From Axinella damicornis (taxonomy: Eukaryota > Porifera > Demospongiae > Axinellida > Axinellidae), in assembly GCA_963931865.1 (NCBI GenBank), contig OZ007509.1:8202027-8266026 (forward strand): 64,000 bases of DNA. The letters run 5' to 3'. This document shows, piece after piece, positions 51,401 through 59,849 of this stretch; position 1 is the stretch's first letter, and every line of letters begins with the position of its first letter. The translations under genes were made by a program, and so were the position numbers. The notes beneath the pieces are model-generated. The model was not told the DNA's origin. It saw only the letters and a program-made list of their open reading frames with translations, and did no database searches.

Positions 51401-51640
51401 GCTAACCACACAAAGGACAACCTCCTGAATTCATATTGTCCCCCAATGGTGTCCTGATGATAGAGGTTCCGCTGTATTCAAAAGTAAACTGGTCCCAAGA
51501 TGGACACAAAGGAGCAAGTGGATGACATAAGCACGGAGCAACTTTGACAAACACGGTACCTATCCAGCAGAGGTCTAATCAACTATTTAGTATCCACACA
51601 AACCTCCTGAACTTCTGGCTCACAGGAGGTCAACAATGTT
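33488..51640 (-). CDS. CEP63: CEP63/DEUP1 homologue, 7 exons recognised (first exon missing)
   Basis: Exons in transcript order: 51604-51640, 47710-47850, 45696-45791, 42309-42392, 38834-39132, 35229-35433, 33488-33862. All are GT-AG with consistent phases. The first gives LLTSCEPEVQE, joined to LMHQIDILICTKQAEWEDKL, matching the vertebrate CEP63 start (TSCEAELQELMKQIDIM...KSEWE). Then come RLHRSYEGLKSK (vertebrate LKRSYEKLQ), a 99-residue coiled coil, and a C-terminus with LEGILDKHIEQIDQSLSRFL like the vertebrate LERLDAHIEELKR end. The total is at least 411 aa against about 700 in human, so the middle is shorter. By family knowledge CEP63 works with CEP152 at the parental centriole to recruit PLK4, and DEUP1 does the same at deuterosomes; a single pre-duplication homologue is expected here. 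Introns of up to 3.8 kb are full of transposons. Confidence 0.87.
33942..34009 (+). pseudogene. tRNA-Ser-like sequence (SINE head or tRNA pseudogene)
   Basis: GACGGCTTCTGGCCAAGCGG resembles a tRNA 5' half with an A box, CTGCTAA could be an anticodon loop (GCT, Ser), and GGTTGGAATCC is a B box with one mismatch. The anticodon stem is poor and the long serine variable arm is absent. It lies in a CEP63 intron. Confidence 0.5.
34491..35055. mobile_element. 565-bp nonautonomous element, TAGCCTCG family, perfect 9-bp duplication
   Basis: Inverted ends of about 75 bp, starting TAGCCTCGTTCCCAGGCCCG and including CCACTGTTTGCGCATGC-like sequence. The flank GGTCTAAGT is present at 34482-34490 and 35056-35064 with no mismatch. 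The internal sequence is unique with no transposase. Nine-base duplications are typical of Mutator-like elements (MULEs), which is why I group the family there. Confidence 0.9.
35988..37238 (+). pseudogene. RecQ-like DNA helicase fragments, disrupted
   Basis: Three coding blocks. 35988-36269: ELGYDKATPEQGKAICKFLL (motif 0), LPTGEGKSLCY (Walker A, motif I) and VSTLTSLMKDQV (motif Ia). 36405-36615: GEYQLVYTYEP, then after a one-base slip ESLLGVLQWREMF and VAIAVDEAHLVE (DEAH box, motif II) with a stop where the motif should continue to W. 36957-37238: after acceptor CTCTGACAG, TATASLGTRKVIVIL (motif III) and NKLIIRYSVATKPDEK. The second RecA domain (motifs V-VI) is missing. Introns appear between the blocks, so it derives from a spliced gene rather than a retrocopy. 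The slip and stop make it non-functional. Confidence 0.8.
36862..36899. mobile_element. 38-bp mini MITE nested in the helicase element, perfect 9-bp duplication
   Basis: TAGCCTCGTTCCCAGGC and its decayed complement enclose almost no loop. The flanks GTGCCTGAT at 36853-36861 and 36900-36908 are identical. This is a tiny member of the TAGCCTCG family. Confidence 0.85.
37836..38308 (+). mobile_element. Element with internal 29-bp minisatellite, copy 2
   Basis: Starts TCAATACATTAAGATTTTAA, shares GACGGAAGTGGGATG-like and GGGACTAGACTATAGTGACG blocks, has about six diverged 'gcaatcggggagcagcag' units, and ends GTAGCTGAGC...CTTGTA. The hairpin is weakened (gctaagctata). In a CEP63 intron. Confidence 0.75.
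38351..38767. mobile_element. MITE with TGTGACCCTCTCAGC ends
   Basis: TGTGACCCTCTCAGCATAAAC at 38351 and its complement ending at 38767, with a longer imperfect match (TTCACC) beyond. Internal palindrome 'ggacttccggttcg/cgggaagtcc'. No target duplication was recognised. In a CEP63 intron next to exon 38834-39132. Confidence 0.7.
39140..41080. other. CEP63 intron, no gene recognised
   Basis: Contains a G-rich tract (39275-39311, mixed GGT and poly-G) and a duplicated 'aaaatcattcaa-ggtgga' unit (40403-40490). No exon with CEP63-like coiled coil was found despite looking for the missing middle region. Confidence 0.4.
41085..41529. mobile_element. piggyBac-type MITE (TTAA target)
   Basis: Starts TTAA-CCCTTTCCCACCC and ends GTCTGGAAAGGG-CTAA, the right target site having one substitution. 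CCC at the tip plus a TTAA site is the piggyBac signature. The interior includes 'cgaccatgctgttcacactc', a segment related to window positions 14-40. Confidence 0.65.
42615..43106 (+). mobile_element. 492-bp element with inverted ends and an 82-aa open frame
   Basis: TGTAAACGGCAAAATTCAAA begins at 42615 and its exact complement ends at 43106. Inner arms 'ctattattag...cgctactattgttag' are mirrored imperfectly. No clear target duplication. The interior holds the open frame at 42769. Confidence 0.65.
42769..43017 (+). CDS. Unknown basic 82-aa protein
   Basis: ATG at 42769, preceded by a purine at -3 (GATCGATGG), followed by METRERHERKRKGPSLSEYN and LRTRPSPLNDAVRQSLLAKL. Two stops in tandem end it. 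Composition is Arg/Ser/Pro-rich, like a nuclear protein N-terminus. GC content is higher than the surroundings, and the frame lies exactly between inverted repeats, so it may be a captured exon. No homologue is recognised. Confidence 0.3.
   Translation: METRERHERKRKGPSLSEYNTPSKGPRLVATSPSVLRAAGIACRYRRLRTRPSPLNDAVRQSLLAKLGRLEDDSGRLSYPHW
43462..44274 (+). pseudogene. Ty3/gypsy retrotransposon integrase remnant
   Basis: The plus strand carries the core of an rve-type integrase in several frames: VVFMDYLTKWVEAFP (first catalytic Asp region), CQYGAPKELLSD (second Asp region, lacking the usual QG-x-x-F context) and AYHHQTDGLVENFNRTL (the conserved Q-x-x-G-x-x-E region). A long frame follows (43642-44274) with the C-terminal QPGGRVMVYMP chromo-like module. 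At least two frameshifts interrupt it. No LTRs, protease or reverse transcriptase were seen. It is inactive and sits in a CEP63 intron. Confidence 0.8.
44490..45006 (+). mobile_element. Element with internal 29-bp minisatellite, copy 3
   Basis: Starts CAATATATTAAGATTTC, then GTGTGTGTGTGTGTCC, GACGGAAGTGGGATGTTCGT, and about nine units of exact period 29 (gcaatcggggagcagcagtt type) at 44675-44930. Ends GTAGCTGAGCGAGCGAAGC-TACTTGTA, lacking the right half of the terminal hairpin. In a CEP63 intron. Confidence 0.8.
46195..46281. mobile_element. Degenerate MITE of the TAGCCTCG family
   Basis: TAGCCTCTCCCCCTCCCAGC faces GCTGGGGTCTGGGAACGAGG with the loop 'ttgcaggacgatattgcaa'. Flanks match at only 6 of 9 bases, so it is an old insertion. 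Confidence 0.6.
46285..47705. other. CEP63 intron, no gene recognised
   Basis: No consistent exon, tRNA or inverted-repeat element. A 'gttgcaaccggggttgcaa' inverted repeat occurs near 46830-46850. Confidence 0.35.
48347..48751. mobile_element. TA-flanked MITE
   Basis: CCGTAGTCTCTCACAAATAAG and the complement of CCGTAGTCTCCCAAAATACG face each other, with TA at 48345-48346 and 48752-48753. The inner 'cgcccaaccccc'/'gcccaccctcc' modules are repeated. No coding capacity. Confidence 0.75.
49707..50327. mobile_element. Nested TTAA-target element
   Basis: GGTTACGGGTACCC at the left and AGTTACGGGTACCT (inverted) at the right, with TTAA at 49703-49706 and 50328-50331. 621 bp, non-coding. The TTAA target suggests piggyBac, though the tip lacks the usual CCC. 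Confidence 0.75.
50401..51401 (+). mobile_element. Nested hAT-like element, 5-bp target duplication
   Basis: CAGAGCAAATTATAA begins at 50401 and its inverted copy ends at 51401, exactly 1,001 bp. CTAAC flanks both sides (50396-50400, 51402-51406). Subterminal inverted blocks around 'gacaaatgtccg'/'tgacaaatgtcag' extend the arms. A CAGAG tip with a 5-bp duplication matches what is known of the hAT5 group rather than classic 8-bp hATs. It carries the broken gene described next. Confidence 0.85.
50465..51240 (+). pseudogene. hAT-type transposase-related protein, N-terminal part, frameshifted
   Basis: The plus frame shows FEKWQHEHERDLSWLRCELE, LLRAVCKKYKSNLKNFWRAW, SGSTNQKVSNVLDHATSEVH (degenerate BED/TTF-type zinc-binding region) and RSQMERKFDLCFVMAKQSID with KYPALEERRAVDVGHAYRT. 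It then loses frame at about 51085. In the next frame HFFVLPIDGTTDAGNVEEEL and ILYCAKDDALQRMTTNSRFL continue the same family: the first acidic catalytic region (DGTTD) is present, the rest of the RNase-H fold and the C-terminal dimerisation domain are missing. Such proteins occur both as hAT transposases and as domesticated zinc-finger genes. The copy is inactive. Confidence 0.8.
51604..51640 (-). CDS. CEP63: CEP63 first recognised exon (37 nt)
   Basis: Acceptor TTTCTTTTCTCTGTAG, then one base completing a split codon, then LLTSCEPEVQE and donor GTTTGT. Short, but the residue match to the conserved TSCE-x-E-x-QE start and the phase fit to the next exon make it convincing. The exon holding the start codon should lie beyond 51640 and was not identified. 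Confidence 0.75.
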
Positions 51641-51649
51641 CTACAGAGA

Positions 51650-53770
51650 AAAGAAAGGCAAAGAGATAATAAATAATAACACAGTGTGAAACTTAGTTCC
51701 AAGCTTTCCTTGCACATCTCATCTTTATTTCATTGTTAAGTGCAGATACGTTGTGGAAATGTGGAAATTAGTATCTGCGCAGGTTGCAGTGAACTGCACA
51801 TATGAATTAATGTTGGCACGTACACTTCACCACTTCCAAGTACCATATTAAAAGCCCAGGTGCTATGTTACCTAAACGCCCAGGTGCCATTCCAGGAACC
51901 TTTGACCCAACAGTTAGGTGCAGCCCTACCCTAATATTTCAAATGTTTGCATCTCCTACTCAGCGCAACTGCATAGAAGTGGTTCTATATAGCTAGCCAT
52001 CACGCATTGTTACCAGAGAGCGAAAGCTGGGGCCGTGTTCAGAAATTCCCTCTACAGTACTAACGCGGGAGAAGGCCTGATAAAACTTGTCATGTGCAGT
52101 GACGCAGATGGACGTTGGGTGGACATGTGGAGGAGTGGCACATTCCTGAGTAAACCGCAAATCCGTGTGTACAGGGCATGCGATACACGATTGACCACCG
52201 ACAATGGACTAGCATTCAACAGCGACTGAGCAGTCAACACCGGGTGCTCTTGACGATGTTTCTCAGGTTCAGAAAGCTGTCCCACAGCTGTGCAAAAGTC
52301 CATAGCCAGGAAATACAGCCACACTTTGGAGTTCAAGCGTCTGACCGTAGGTACCCGTGTGATGAAGTGTGCTTCTACACAACAGTAAGTCTGGAGCTGT
52401 ATGAAAAGCAGCTAGACTACAACATGTATACTGTGCTACTGGAACTGGCTACAAAGCAAGCCACTCCTCCACACGTCCACCCCAACGTCCATATATGTCA
52501 CTGCACGTGATGAGTTTTACCAGTTTAACTATAGGCCTTCCCCATTAGCACTGCAAGCGACAAACACTAGAGTGAGAAGGCCTGGGAATGAGGCTACACC
52601 CACATCCCCTTCGACTCTCTACTTCATGTGATACAACCTAGATTCTAAATTTGAAACCCTATCTGTTGAACAATGCTCAGTCATCCTCAAGAAGATAGCT
52701 TCAGGGCAGCACTCCTATGCAAATTGTAGAAGTACACTGGCTGGAGTGAAACTATGAATACAGCTGGCCTGGCCTTATGGCGGCATGGACAGTCCCCTTT
52801 ACAAGAGAAATTGTAGAAGTACATGGCTGGAGTGAAACTATGAATACAGCTGGCCAGGCCTTATGGGGAGTGGGGTTGGCACGGCATGGACAAGGTCCCC
52901 TTTACAAGCGGTCCCCAGGACTGTCCATGGCAGAATAATCGGTCCAGCCCGCATACTTGGTCCCCCCATTGCTGTGAGGGTCTCACCCTATAGGCAGGGT
53001 ACGTACAGGTAAGGTTACCCAGCAAGTCAAGAAAAAACTAAACAGCCCTCCTCCCCGCAAGTGATCCACATTGGGCGGTTGTTTGGGTCTGGGAACGAGA
53101 CCAGTTAGTTATCAGTGGAGAGCAATAAAGACCAGCCACCGACGAAGGACAATACTTCTATACCCCTACGAAAGGTTTTCCACCATTAATTAATTGCACA
53201 ATCATTAACATTACTATCATTAAAAGAACTTTTATCTGTAATCTGTGCCACCTGGGAACAAGTATCATTCATGACTTAGAAAATTTGTGACTAATTTGAG
53301 GGGCAACCACACTCCTGGTAGCCGCGTTGCAACCGATTGCAACCCGCTGGTTGCGCAAGCTAGGTATCACAGCTCATTCCAATTAACATACATCATGTGA
53401 GGACCATGCTCGAATCGATCAAGTAAGCAATGGCGTGCAAAGGTAAGGCACGACGGGGACAATCCCAGCGGGGACCAATTATTCGGCCACGGACAGTCCG
53501 GGGTGACCACCACTTATAATAGGACCCAAGCTAGTCTAACAAGCTAGTCCTTCACTTTCTCCTGCATGCGATTGCTTCAGTATGTGCACATGGAGAAGGA
53601 AGGTCTATAACCTTTAGACCACTTCACGAAAGCTGAAGCTCGCTAGCCTAGACCCAGCAGTTCCTTGTATGGTAGTCTCGTCCCCAGACCTGACATGTCT
53701 GGGTGCGAGAACGTGGGATTACCAGTACTCAGGAATCGTGAATACACGTAAGTGGCCAGGACTGGCCATA
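51650..53770. other. No gene recognised; short duplicated block
   Basis: A 60-bp segment (attgtagaagtacactggctggagtgaaac type) is duplicated at 52725-52800 and 52808-52880. Open frames at 52035-52510 have no recognisable domain. The CEP63 start exon and promoter should lie here or further right. Confidence 0.4.
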
Positions 53771-53776
53771 ATAGGG

Positions 53777-53828
53777 TAGTCTCGCAGGCCAGCCTCTCGC
53801 CGTGGCGAGAGGCTGGCCCGCGAGACTA
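53777..53828. mobile_element. Foldback MITE, TAGTCTCG family, perfect 9-bp duplication
   Basis: TAGTCTCGCAGGCCAGCC closes with its complement around a 2-4 base loop. Flanks ATAATAGGG at 53768-53776 and 53829-53837 are identical. Confidence 0.9.
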
Positions 53829-54140
53829 ATAATAGGGGACCGTACACTATGACCTATGTACAACTATAGTCTTGCACATGTATTTTGTTAAACAGGACTC
53901 CCAGGGAGACCAGCCCCAGGCTGATGGGACCTACCTGTCAAAAACCAATCCTTATCCAAACGTGGTGGGCTTTAATTAAACTAGCTTACAGTACTGTTGC
54001 AAACTAGGTTCGGTGAGCTCATACATACATTATTCATTCGAACCTCTTTCGTGCACTCTGTTGTATGACGGTCAAAACATCGTTCGCAGGGAGAGCCATA
54101 CTGTGCGGAGCCCTTCTTCTGCATCCACTATATAGGAAGG

Positions 54141-54185
54141 TAGTCTCGGAACCAGACCTTTCGCACGGGTCTGGTTCCGAGACTA
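54141..54185. mobile_element. Foldback MITE, TAGTCTCG family
   Basis: TAGTCTCGGAACCAGACC and complement around TTTCGCAC. Flanks match at 7 of 9 positions. Related half-copies with 'gtctggttccgagacta' occur at 29676-29696. Confidence 0.8.
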
Positions 54186-54355
54186 CTAGGCAGGTGCATC
54201 ATAATGAGGTCGGGGCGCGGGCCGGGGCTTGAGTTTCCAGGAAAAGTAGCCTCGAACCCAGGCTACCAGGAAAAGGTAAAGCCTCAGGGTGTGACAGGTG
54301 CTCGTTGCATGTAGACTCTAAAAGCACCACTCCCATAATTTGTCAACCCTGATTG

Positions 54356-54787
54356 TGCTGCAGAAACACAATGTCATATTCTTGGAACAGATAGCGAAAA
54401 TGACAGTAGATCTGGTGACAGTGAAATGCAGGAAGCTCCAGATGGTTGCACTACACAGACTCAACCTGATTTGGTGGGCACCTCCTTTGTGGCAGCGATA
54501 AGCCTATGGCATCTCAGGTAGCTGATCTTACAACTAGTCCTCTACACTTCCTTTGGCCACATTATGTGTATGATTCTGCACCGTCTGCATCTGCACGTGC
54601 ATGTGATCACCAACGTTACAATATTGACACTTGCAGGGAGCACGATAAAGGCCCAGATGTGTTCTCCTCAGCACTGATGAAGCTTGTTGACGCAGGACTA
54701 GAGTTCTGTGTGTCAATTTTGGGAGCACACGCCAGTGACGTTCCAGGTACATTTATTATTAGTTCCAGGTTTAAAGCTGTTAGCTAA
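54356..54787 (+). other. Possible plus-strand exon(s), unrecognised
   Basis: Open sequence with an acidic Ser-rich stretch (TDSENDSRSGDSEMQE) is followed in another frame by ALMKLVDAGLEFCVSILGAH and a good donor CCAG-GTACAT near 54748. No family is recognised. It may belong with 56038-56235, or be a transposon remnant. Confidence 0.25.
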
Positions 54788-54906
54788 CATTCTATTCAAG
54801 GCAAGGTATGCATATTCGTATTTAGCACTGACTTGCACATGTAGTCTTGCTCCCAGGACCAGAAGGGGTTGGTGAACAAAACCAAGTTTTTTTGTGTGTG
54901 TGTTTT

Positions 54907-54916
54907 TTTTTTTTGT

Positions 54917-54964
<48 letters not shown>
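54907..54964 (+). repeat. GT array and 34-base poly(G) tract
   Basis: T-rich and GT-rich stretch to 54930, then an uninterrupted G run 54931-54964. Confidence 0.95.
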
Positions 54965-54965
<1 letters not shown>

Positions 54966-54969
54966 CTAC

Positions 54970-56000
54970 AAAGAATATACAACCACATTGCAAAGGAGAC
55001 ACCATGTAGCTATGATTACAGCTAATTCAAGGGTGTATCCTAGTATAAAGTGCTCTACGAAATGAATTTACAGTATTAGCATTAACTGGGTAAGTGATTC
55101 CAAGTAATGCAATGGGGTAAAGAGGAATGAGTCAGTATGAGTGTGCACAGGTGTGAACATTACATTATGGTGATAACGCAAATGTTGATAGCACTTAGGA
55201 ATGTTGCGGGTTTCCTGCCGGCCAATTGAGTTGTATTTGCGGTGAGGGTGTGACAGTCTGAGATTGAAACTCAGATCAGTGGACAAGTGCAGTGCCTCCA
55301 GGGCTTGCGGAGCTCAAACAGCTGCATAATGGAGTCGAAAGATGAGCGCAGTTGATATCTGTTTGTACCGCAACTTTCACAATAGTCTCGCATAGCCAGA
55401 GGCTAAGGTACAAGTGAGCCGGGCCTTCAGGGCTTGCAGAGCTAGAGCAGCTACATGTGGAGTCGAACAGTGAGATCTTTTCTCAGCTCCACACTCTCAT
55501 ACTCTCGAAGTCTACTCATAAGCACGTGGTCAGGTCACACGTACGCATGTGCATGTGTTACACTAGAGAATAGGTTTACAACAAGGAATGAATCACAGTA
55601 TAGAAATGTACACATTCCTTAGTCACTAGGATGCGAAAAGCCATTGTCCGGGAATCATTCATGTGGTCAAGGTCACAAATGCAGGAGTCATGAATTAATG
55701 CTACACATGCGGCACACGCGAGGCATGATGCAGATACGTATTCCTAGTTATACTATAACAGGGCTGTATGTAGTAGTTATACGTAGAGGGATTTATGGCA
55801 GTAAACCAACAAAGTCCGAGGGTGACAGCCCATGGACGAGTATGTCTCCATAAATCTCAGACAACACTTGAGGCTGTGTAGCACCGTACTGTGTAGCACC
55901 GTACTGTGTAGTACCGTACCTGATTTGTCCACAGCATTACTCCCTTGGATACAAAGCTAAAGTCAATGTCATGTCGTACATAGCTACTTACATAGTTAGC
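54970..56000. other. No gene recognised; small tandem repeat
   Basis: A 15-bp unit (gtgtagcaccgtact) occurs three times at 55876-55920. The paired 'agggcttgc-gagctcaaacagctgcat' and 'agggcttgcagagctagagcagctacat' units at 55298 and 55429 are a diverged direct duplication of about 130 bp. Confidence 0.4.
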
Positions 56001-56017
56001 TGTAGAAAGTCAGGCTT

Positions 56018-56235
56018 GTTTTCTGCAGTATTGTCGTGTGCAAAAGGGATTAACATTGAACCCCACCCCTGAAAGCTCTGCAAGTGCAAACAGCTTACCT
56101 GTGACGAACGTGCTTCACTTTGCGAATGACCAGCGGTCTCTGAACAGTGCAGTATTCGAGTTACATGCCAGTGCTTCACAATATGACATTGACAAGTTTA
56201 TTGCTGAACTGGAGGCCTCAACACTAGCTGATTAA
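56018..56235 (+). other. Possible terminal exon, unrecognised
   Basis: After an acceptor-like TTGTTTTCTGCAG the frame reads YCRVQKGLTLNPTPESSASA and YDIDKFIAELEASTLAD then a stop. The amphipathic end and good acceptor suggest a real last exon of a plus-strand gene, but no partner exon could be tied to it by phase. Confidence 0.3.
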
Positions 56236-56239
56236 ACTG

Positions 56240-57670
56240 TTACATGTAGCTATGGACAACACTATCACTACATACACGCTGTTTACACACTGTTTCATTG
56301 TTTCGTAGCTATCACCTGTGGGAGGGAATTATGATACCCTGAAGGAGGGATTTATGGCTTGTAACCACCCCTTGCTTGTATGGGATTTAGATACAAGTGA
56401 GATATATGTTGGGTTTACTGACAATTGGTACATGTATAGTCTCATACCCAGGTTTTCCATCCCATGGAGAAGAATCCAATACGAAAGCCTGAGATTCTGC
56501 ACCACTGTGATGCTACTGGAAGCTTTGATATATAGCTCTGTGTGTCCCTCTCAAGTCGTCTCTGTGTTACATCTTCCTTACCTTTGGAGAAAAATCTGAA
56601 TGACCTTGTGTAATACTAATATGGTCACCCCCACATTCATTTCCTTCACACTGTTTATTCAACCCATTAATTGCTTCATGTAAGATGACATTACAGATTC
56701 TATACGGGGTCCATGGTCACTCCAATAAGCACTGTGTGTGTTGCAACTGTGGATTGTGACCCCGTGTCCAGTGGATGTAGGTGTGGCGTGGGTGTGGCTT
56801 ATCGTATTACTCCACATACTACCAAAAAGTCGCACAGTCACGGTGTATTTTTGTGACAGTCACAGGGTCACCGGCAGTGTTTGGAAGGCCGCGGGCTGTA
56901 ACCCAGGTTGCAGCTCTGAGTACGGCGCGTACTGGTGTGACTACCACTGGAATCTACTGGTTTCATATGTAACGGCTTGCTGTTAGTGTTATTGTCAGTG
57001 TGTGAGCCAAAGACAATATCATTGATTGAAAGCGGCCTGGGTATAATGCTACCCGAAAGCCAATGAGTCGTCTCATTAAAACTGGTGCAGTTTTGGTGTT
57101 TGATGTGTCAGCATTCAGATACTGTCCAAAGTTCATGAAGGTCCAGCATTACTTTTTTGCTTTGTCTGGCCATCAACAGTATTTCCGGTGACTCTCCACG
57201 TGTGCTTGTGCCACTAAGTCTGGCCTCTGGGGAGCGAATAAAACACCTAAGAAGATGGCACGTGCATATTGTTGCATGGAAATGACCATATGTACTATAG
57301 CAGCCTAGTTTGTGCCAGGCTAGCTATCCCACCCGTGCCGACCCTCGGGGGAATAAGACTACCTTACAATATAATATTATGCCACTATGGTTAGAAAGTT
57401 CCTATCAATCTCTATACCCAGACTAATTTAGAGAAGTTCACCTGGTCAAGTCTCAAGAGTGAATACTCAAAAGATTTGCTTTATGTATAAACTTTGCTTG
57501 TGCATATCATTAATGTCATTTAGTACCATGCCTACCTATTGTTTATCGTGTACTGGATTTTAACTTGAATTACATAGTACATCACTTAAGCTATTACGTA
57601 CATAGTACAACACAATTTTCATGGATTTCTCTCAGTCCATGCTCAGTGTAATATACATGCAGGTTGGAAG
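56240..57670. other. No gene recognised
   Basis: A Cys-rich frame (56738-56986, plus) with WKAAGCNPGCSSEYGAYWCD stands out but has no signal or splice support. The remainder is AT-rich intergenic sequence. Confidence 0.35.
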
Positions 57671-57673
57671 CCT

Positions 57674-57764
57674 ATTGTACATGACCCTACAGGCATTCCT
57701 TGTAGACCATCATTTGTACATTGTACAAATGATGGTCTACAAGGAATGCTTGTAGGGTACAATG
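57674..57764. repeat. Near-perfect loop-free palindrome, 45-bp arms
   Basis: ATTGTAC...CATCATTTGTACA is followed immediately by its complement. One base and a 4-base indel are the only differences. Loop-free palindromes are unstable, so this is a recent or actively maintained structure. Confidence 0.85.
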
Positions 57765-57769
57765 CTCTT

Positions 57770-59335
57770 GCTACTGTAAGGTCAACAGCATGATTGTGCA
57801 TGAGCACTCGGGTTTCACTGCACCAGCCATGAGAGCATGGTTGCCTATATTTCAACAAAGATTATTTCAAGAAGGATGCGTGTGCACCGGCAACAGTTGT
57901 GTACTACTGGAATATCAAAATTATGATTGCATGTAACATGATCGGAGTAATAACACCACTGTGGTGTGATAGTTAATGAACCTGCCCAAATTCCATTAAT
58001 TAGCAGCCTAACATGTAGTGGTGTATACGTACTGTACTCTAATGTAATTCTTATGCAGTGATCAGGTCTCCCCGCGCTAAACGGGCGTCACATTTACATT
58101 TTAAGGCAGCTGAGGTATCTATTCTACCGTCTTCAAATATGCATGATAAACAGGCTGCAACTGAGGCAACCAAATTTAGGTTGCTAGATTTTCTGCAGTG
58201 CATGTGCATAGATTCAACAACACATTACATGGTGAAGGGGATGATTGCGAGCAAAATATGAACATGCAAACCCCACAACGCAAGTTATGGTCCAGGGCAA
58301 AGAGAATTATTATGGGGCAGGATACAAAACATTACAACAGGATGAGTGATCTAGCTGGTGCATAATCACAGGGGGACTGGGATCAATGAGGACTAAATTA
58401 TTATAGTCTGATGGCTGTAATGCTTCAACACATGAGAATGTGACGTGGGTGCACACAAGTTGGCCATAATGAAGTTTGACTTAATTCCAGTCTTCATCTG
58501 AATTTTCACATAGTAAGATCTTGCGCCATCTTGATGAGCTCCTGGTCACTTAGGCTAGCAAGTTCATCACTGCTTAGCTACATCCATCATTATCTCCGAC
58601 CGGGCATCAGTAGTTTCTCTCCTGACAGCAGCCTCTAGCTAGCCCTAGCGAAAGAAATAATAAATGTAACAGGATGTAGGGATACAAGAACGGCAAGGTA
58701 GGGATGATCGCACACAAAAGTGAAGTATACAATCCCCCTACAATCATGTTTCTTCATTATACACGTCCCTCACAAAATACAGTTGGCAGATATTATTTAT
58801 ACGTACAGACTTACCTCAGTCTTAGCAAGTGCCTAGTTCGATTGACAAGACAATGCAAGCACTGGTTCTTCGATCGCAGCTAATTCAGCGATGTTGAGTA
58901 ATAATTATGTATGTTGCTAAGTGGAGTGTACATGTGTACAAGTGAAGAAAGTGGCGTGCCAAACGAAGCCATAGTTTTGAGTGGGCCACCTAGCGAAACA
59001 TCAAAAAATGTGATGCAGTGATGTTTCATGCAAAAATGATCAAGGAAACGTTGAGCTAGCTTGTCAGAAGCTTAAGAAGAAGAAAAAATTGGCCTGTTTT
59101 GCGAGTTCCTGGTTATAGGTATGTTTTTGCGACACTGAGTCTTTTTGGCCATGAAAGCACTCGAAGATGACTGATAATATTATGCTTATAAGTTGGCCGT
59201 TTTTGAGAGATATGTTTGCATTGTAATATATTGCGTGTCTGTCGCATCCCTACAAATAGAGTCTACCGACTCTAGCTATGATACATGTAAGCTGGCCGGC
59301 TCCAACTTCCACACGGTTTGCACAGCAACCTGCTG
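57770..59335. other. No gene recognised
   Basis: A 67-aa plus frame at 58058-58261 after an acceptor-like TTCTTATGCAG has no recognised domain. A segment at 58660-58790 repeats parts of 42500-42530 (taacaggatgtagggatac) and 43200-43240 (inverted). Confidence 0.35.
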
Positions 59336-59343
59336 TGTACCAT

Positions 59344-59364
59344 CCCCCCCCCCCCCCCCCCCCC
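59344..59364 (+). repeat. 21-base poly(C) tract
   Basis: Uninterrupted C run. Confidence 0.95.
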
Positions 59365-59639
59365 AACCTGTTGTAGCAACTCTTCCTCACCTCGAACAAT
59401 AAACCACCGCTAGTAGGGTTAGGGTTGCTGTCTTGAACTTTCTTTTGACAGTTAGCTATAGTTCAGTGATATCAACTGTGGTGAGCTGCTTCAGTGCTGG
59501 TAGTTCTTCGTGCACCTGGGATAGCTACGAGCTTCCGCTGAAGGTAAGTGGAAGATCTCTGTGCTGCGGCGTCGGATTTGCGTTGCTTTCTTGCACAGCA
59601 GCCGTCAAGGGAGGAGACATTGATATCTAGTTACGCGCC

Positions 59640-59760
59640 TTCGTTACAGATTTCCCGCGCAAGCCCGCGAGCTTAATGCATGCTGCATTCTGATTGGTCA
59701 ATGCTGGTGGGTAAAAAAATTTTGGCGGCAATCTAGAAATTCTTTTCATGGACTCCATCG
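59640..59760 (+). promoter_or_regulatory. Promoter-like region with E2F and CCAAT-type motifs
   Basis: TTTCCCGCGC at 59651 and TTTTGGCGGC at 59719 are consensus-like E2F sites. GATTGG at 59692 is an inverted CCAAT box. They precede the first unit of the tandem array, which starts within about 150 bp, so the array could be transcribed rightward from here. Confidence 0.4.
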
Positions 59761-59849
59761 GCGTCATCAGTTTTCTCATTTCGGCTGAATAGGGAGGGAA
59801 TGAACGCTAAACCGTGATGAGGACACTGGACAGAATCCACGCTCCGTGA

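Larger units (their letters stand above)
49631..51474. mobile_element. Outer TA-flanked element of a three-level nest
   Basis: Ends CAGTGAAACCTC (left) and CAGCGGAACCTC (right, inverted), each bordered by TA (49629-49630, 51475-51476). Both arms repeat 'ggacaac' boxes. Removing the two inserted elements leaves only about 220 bp, so the host element is a short pogo/Tigger- or mariner-like MITE. In the first CEP63 intron seen. Confidence 0.75.
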
